Assembly: GCA_937864975.1 (NCBI GenBank)
Contig: CALMDI010000098.1
Span: 1 to 5,280 of the forward strand
Origin: an uncultured Chloroflexota bacterium
GTDB lineage: Bacteria > Chloroflexota > Anaerolineae > Aggregatilineales > Phototrophicaceae
Direction: 5' to 3'
Length of the DNA stretch: 5,280 bases
This document shows positions 5,021 to 5,280 of the stretch, piece by piece (position 1 is the stretch's first letter; each line of letters starts with the position of its first letter). The notes under the pieces are model-generated. The model saw only the letters and a list, made by a program, of their open reading frames with translations. It was not told the origin of the DNA and searched no databases. The translations under genes were made by a program, and so were the position numbers.

Positions 5021-5280
5021 ATGAGCGACGAGAAGAAGCCCCAGTTGATTTATGGCGCGAGTATTCGGCGTCGAACCTATCTCAACCGCTTCTTGCGCGC
5101 GCTGGTGCTGGTGGTCGTGATCGCAGGGGCGTACCTGGCGCTGGTGGAAGCGGCGCGGCGCGGCGTGGTCGATTTGCGCGTGCTGGACGTTGGGCAGATG
5201 GTCGCGGTTGTGCTGATCGTGCTGCTCAGCGTGCGCGGGCTGTTCAGCCTGCTGATGGGATTAGTGCGCCGCGACGAGGC
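5021..5280 (+). CDS. Membrane protein of unknown function (5' part, cut by window edge)
   Basis: An ATG start begins an open frame of 86 complete codons that runs off the window. The product starts MSDEKKPQLIYGASIRRRTY, with a polar, Arg-rich N-terminus. Two hydrophobic segments follow: residues about 27-43 (core ALVLVVVIAGAYLALV) and about 59-82 (core MVAVVLIVLLSVRGLF). The Arg cluster before the first segment suggests a cytoplasmic N-terminus, with the short loop between the segments outside. After the second segment comes RRDE, so a cytoplasmic domain may follow. GGAG 9 bases upstream supports the start. I do not recognise the family from this part. Its base composition matches the neighbours. 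Confidence 0.75.
   Translation, partial: MSDEKKPQLIYGASIRRRTYLNRFLRALVLVVVIAGAYLALVEAARRGVVDLRVLDVGQMVAVVLIVLLSVRGLFSLLMGLVRRDE

Overview
The window looks like a piece of a high-GC Chloroflexota chromosome (Anaerolineae-like). That assignment is inferred from the style of the proteins: a secreted von Willebrand A (VWA) protein with a long Ala/Thr/Gln low-complexity tail, TTG start codons, the wording of a MurA-like segment, and short tandem intergenic repeats next to stop codons. No rRNA, tRNA, CRISPR array, transposase or phage gene was seen.

Layout. Three genes run leftward from a divergent promoter region near 4357-4510. First is an indole-3-glycerol-phosphate synthase (TrpC) fold protein (4356 to 3550). 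Four bases later comes a small HEAT-repeat protein (3545 to 3021). After a 159-base gap comes a large secreted VWA protein (2861 to 39). Rightward from the same region runs gatC (4511-4804), the small subunit of the GatCAB amidotransferase. A 143-base nested inverted-repeat element follows, overlapping the gatC stop codon. Then begins an unrecognised membrane protein (5021 onward), cut by the window edge.

Two things stand out. First, the last 101 residues of the VWA protein are not VWA-like. They match residue for residue in length the C-terminal quarter of MurA, a cytoplasmic peptidoglycan enzyme, joined in frame to the Ala/Thr tail of a protein with an export signal. The fragment lacks the catalytic parts of MurA, and the junction falls in an Ala-Thr-Gln repeat. 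This is either a real gene fusion by rearrangement or an assembly chimera. Second, the TrpC-like protein keeps the fold and family spacing but has lost nearly all catalytic residues of the synthase, so it is probably a pseudoenzyme or an enzyme with a different reaction.

How the genes work together is mostly unknown. The TrpC-like and HEAT genes are probably co-transcribed and translationally coupled. The VWA gene may share that transcript or have its own weak promoter. gatC is an ordinary housekeeping gene, here not followed directly by gatA.
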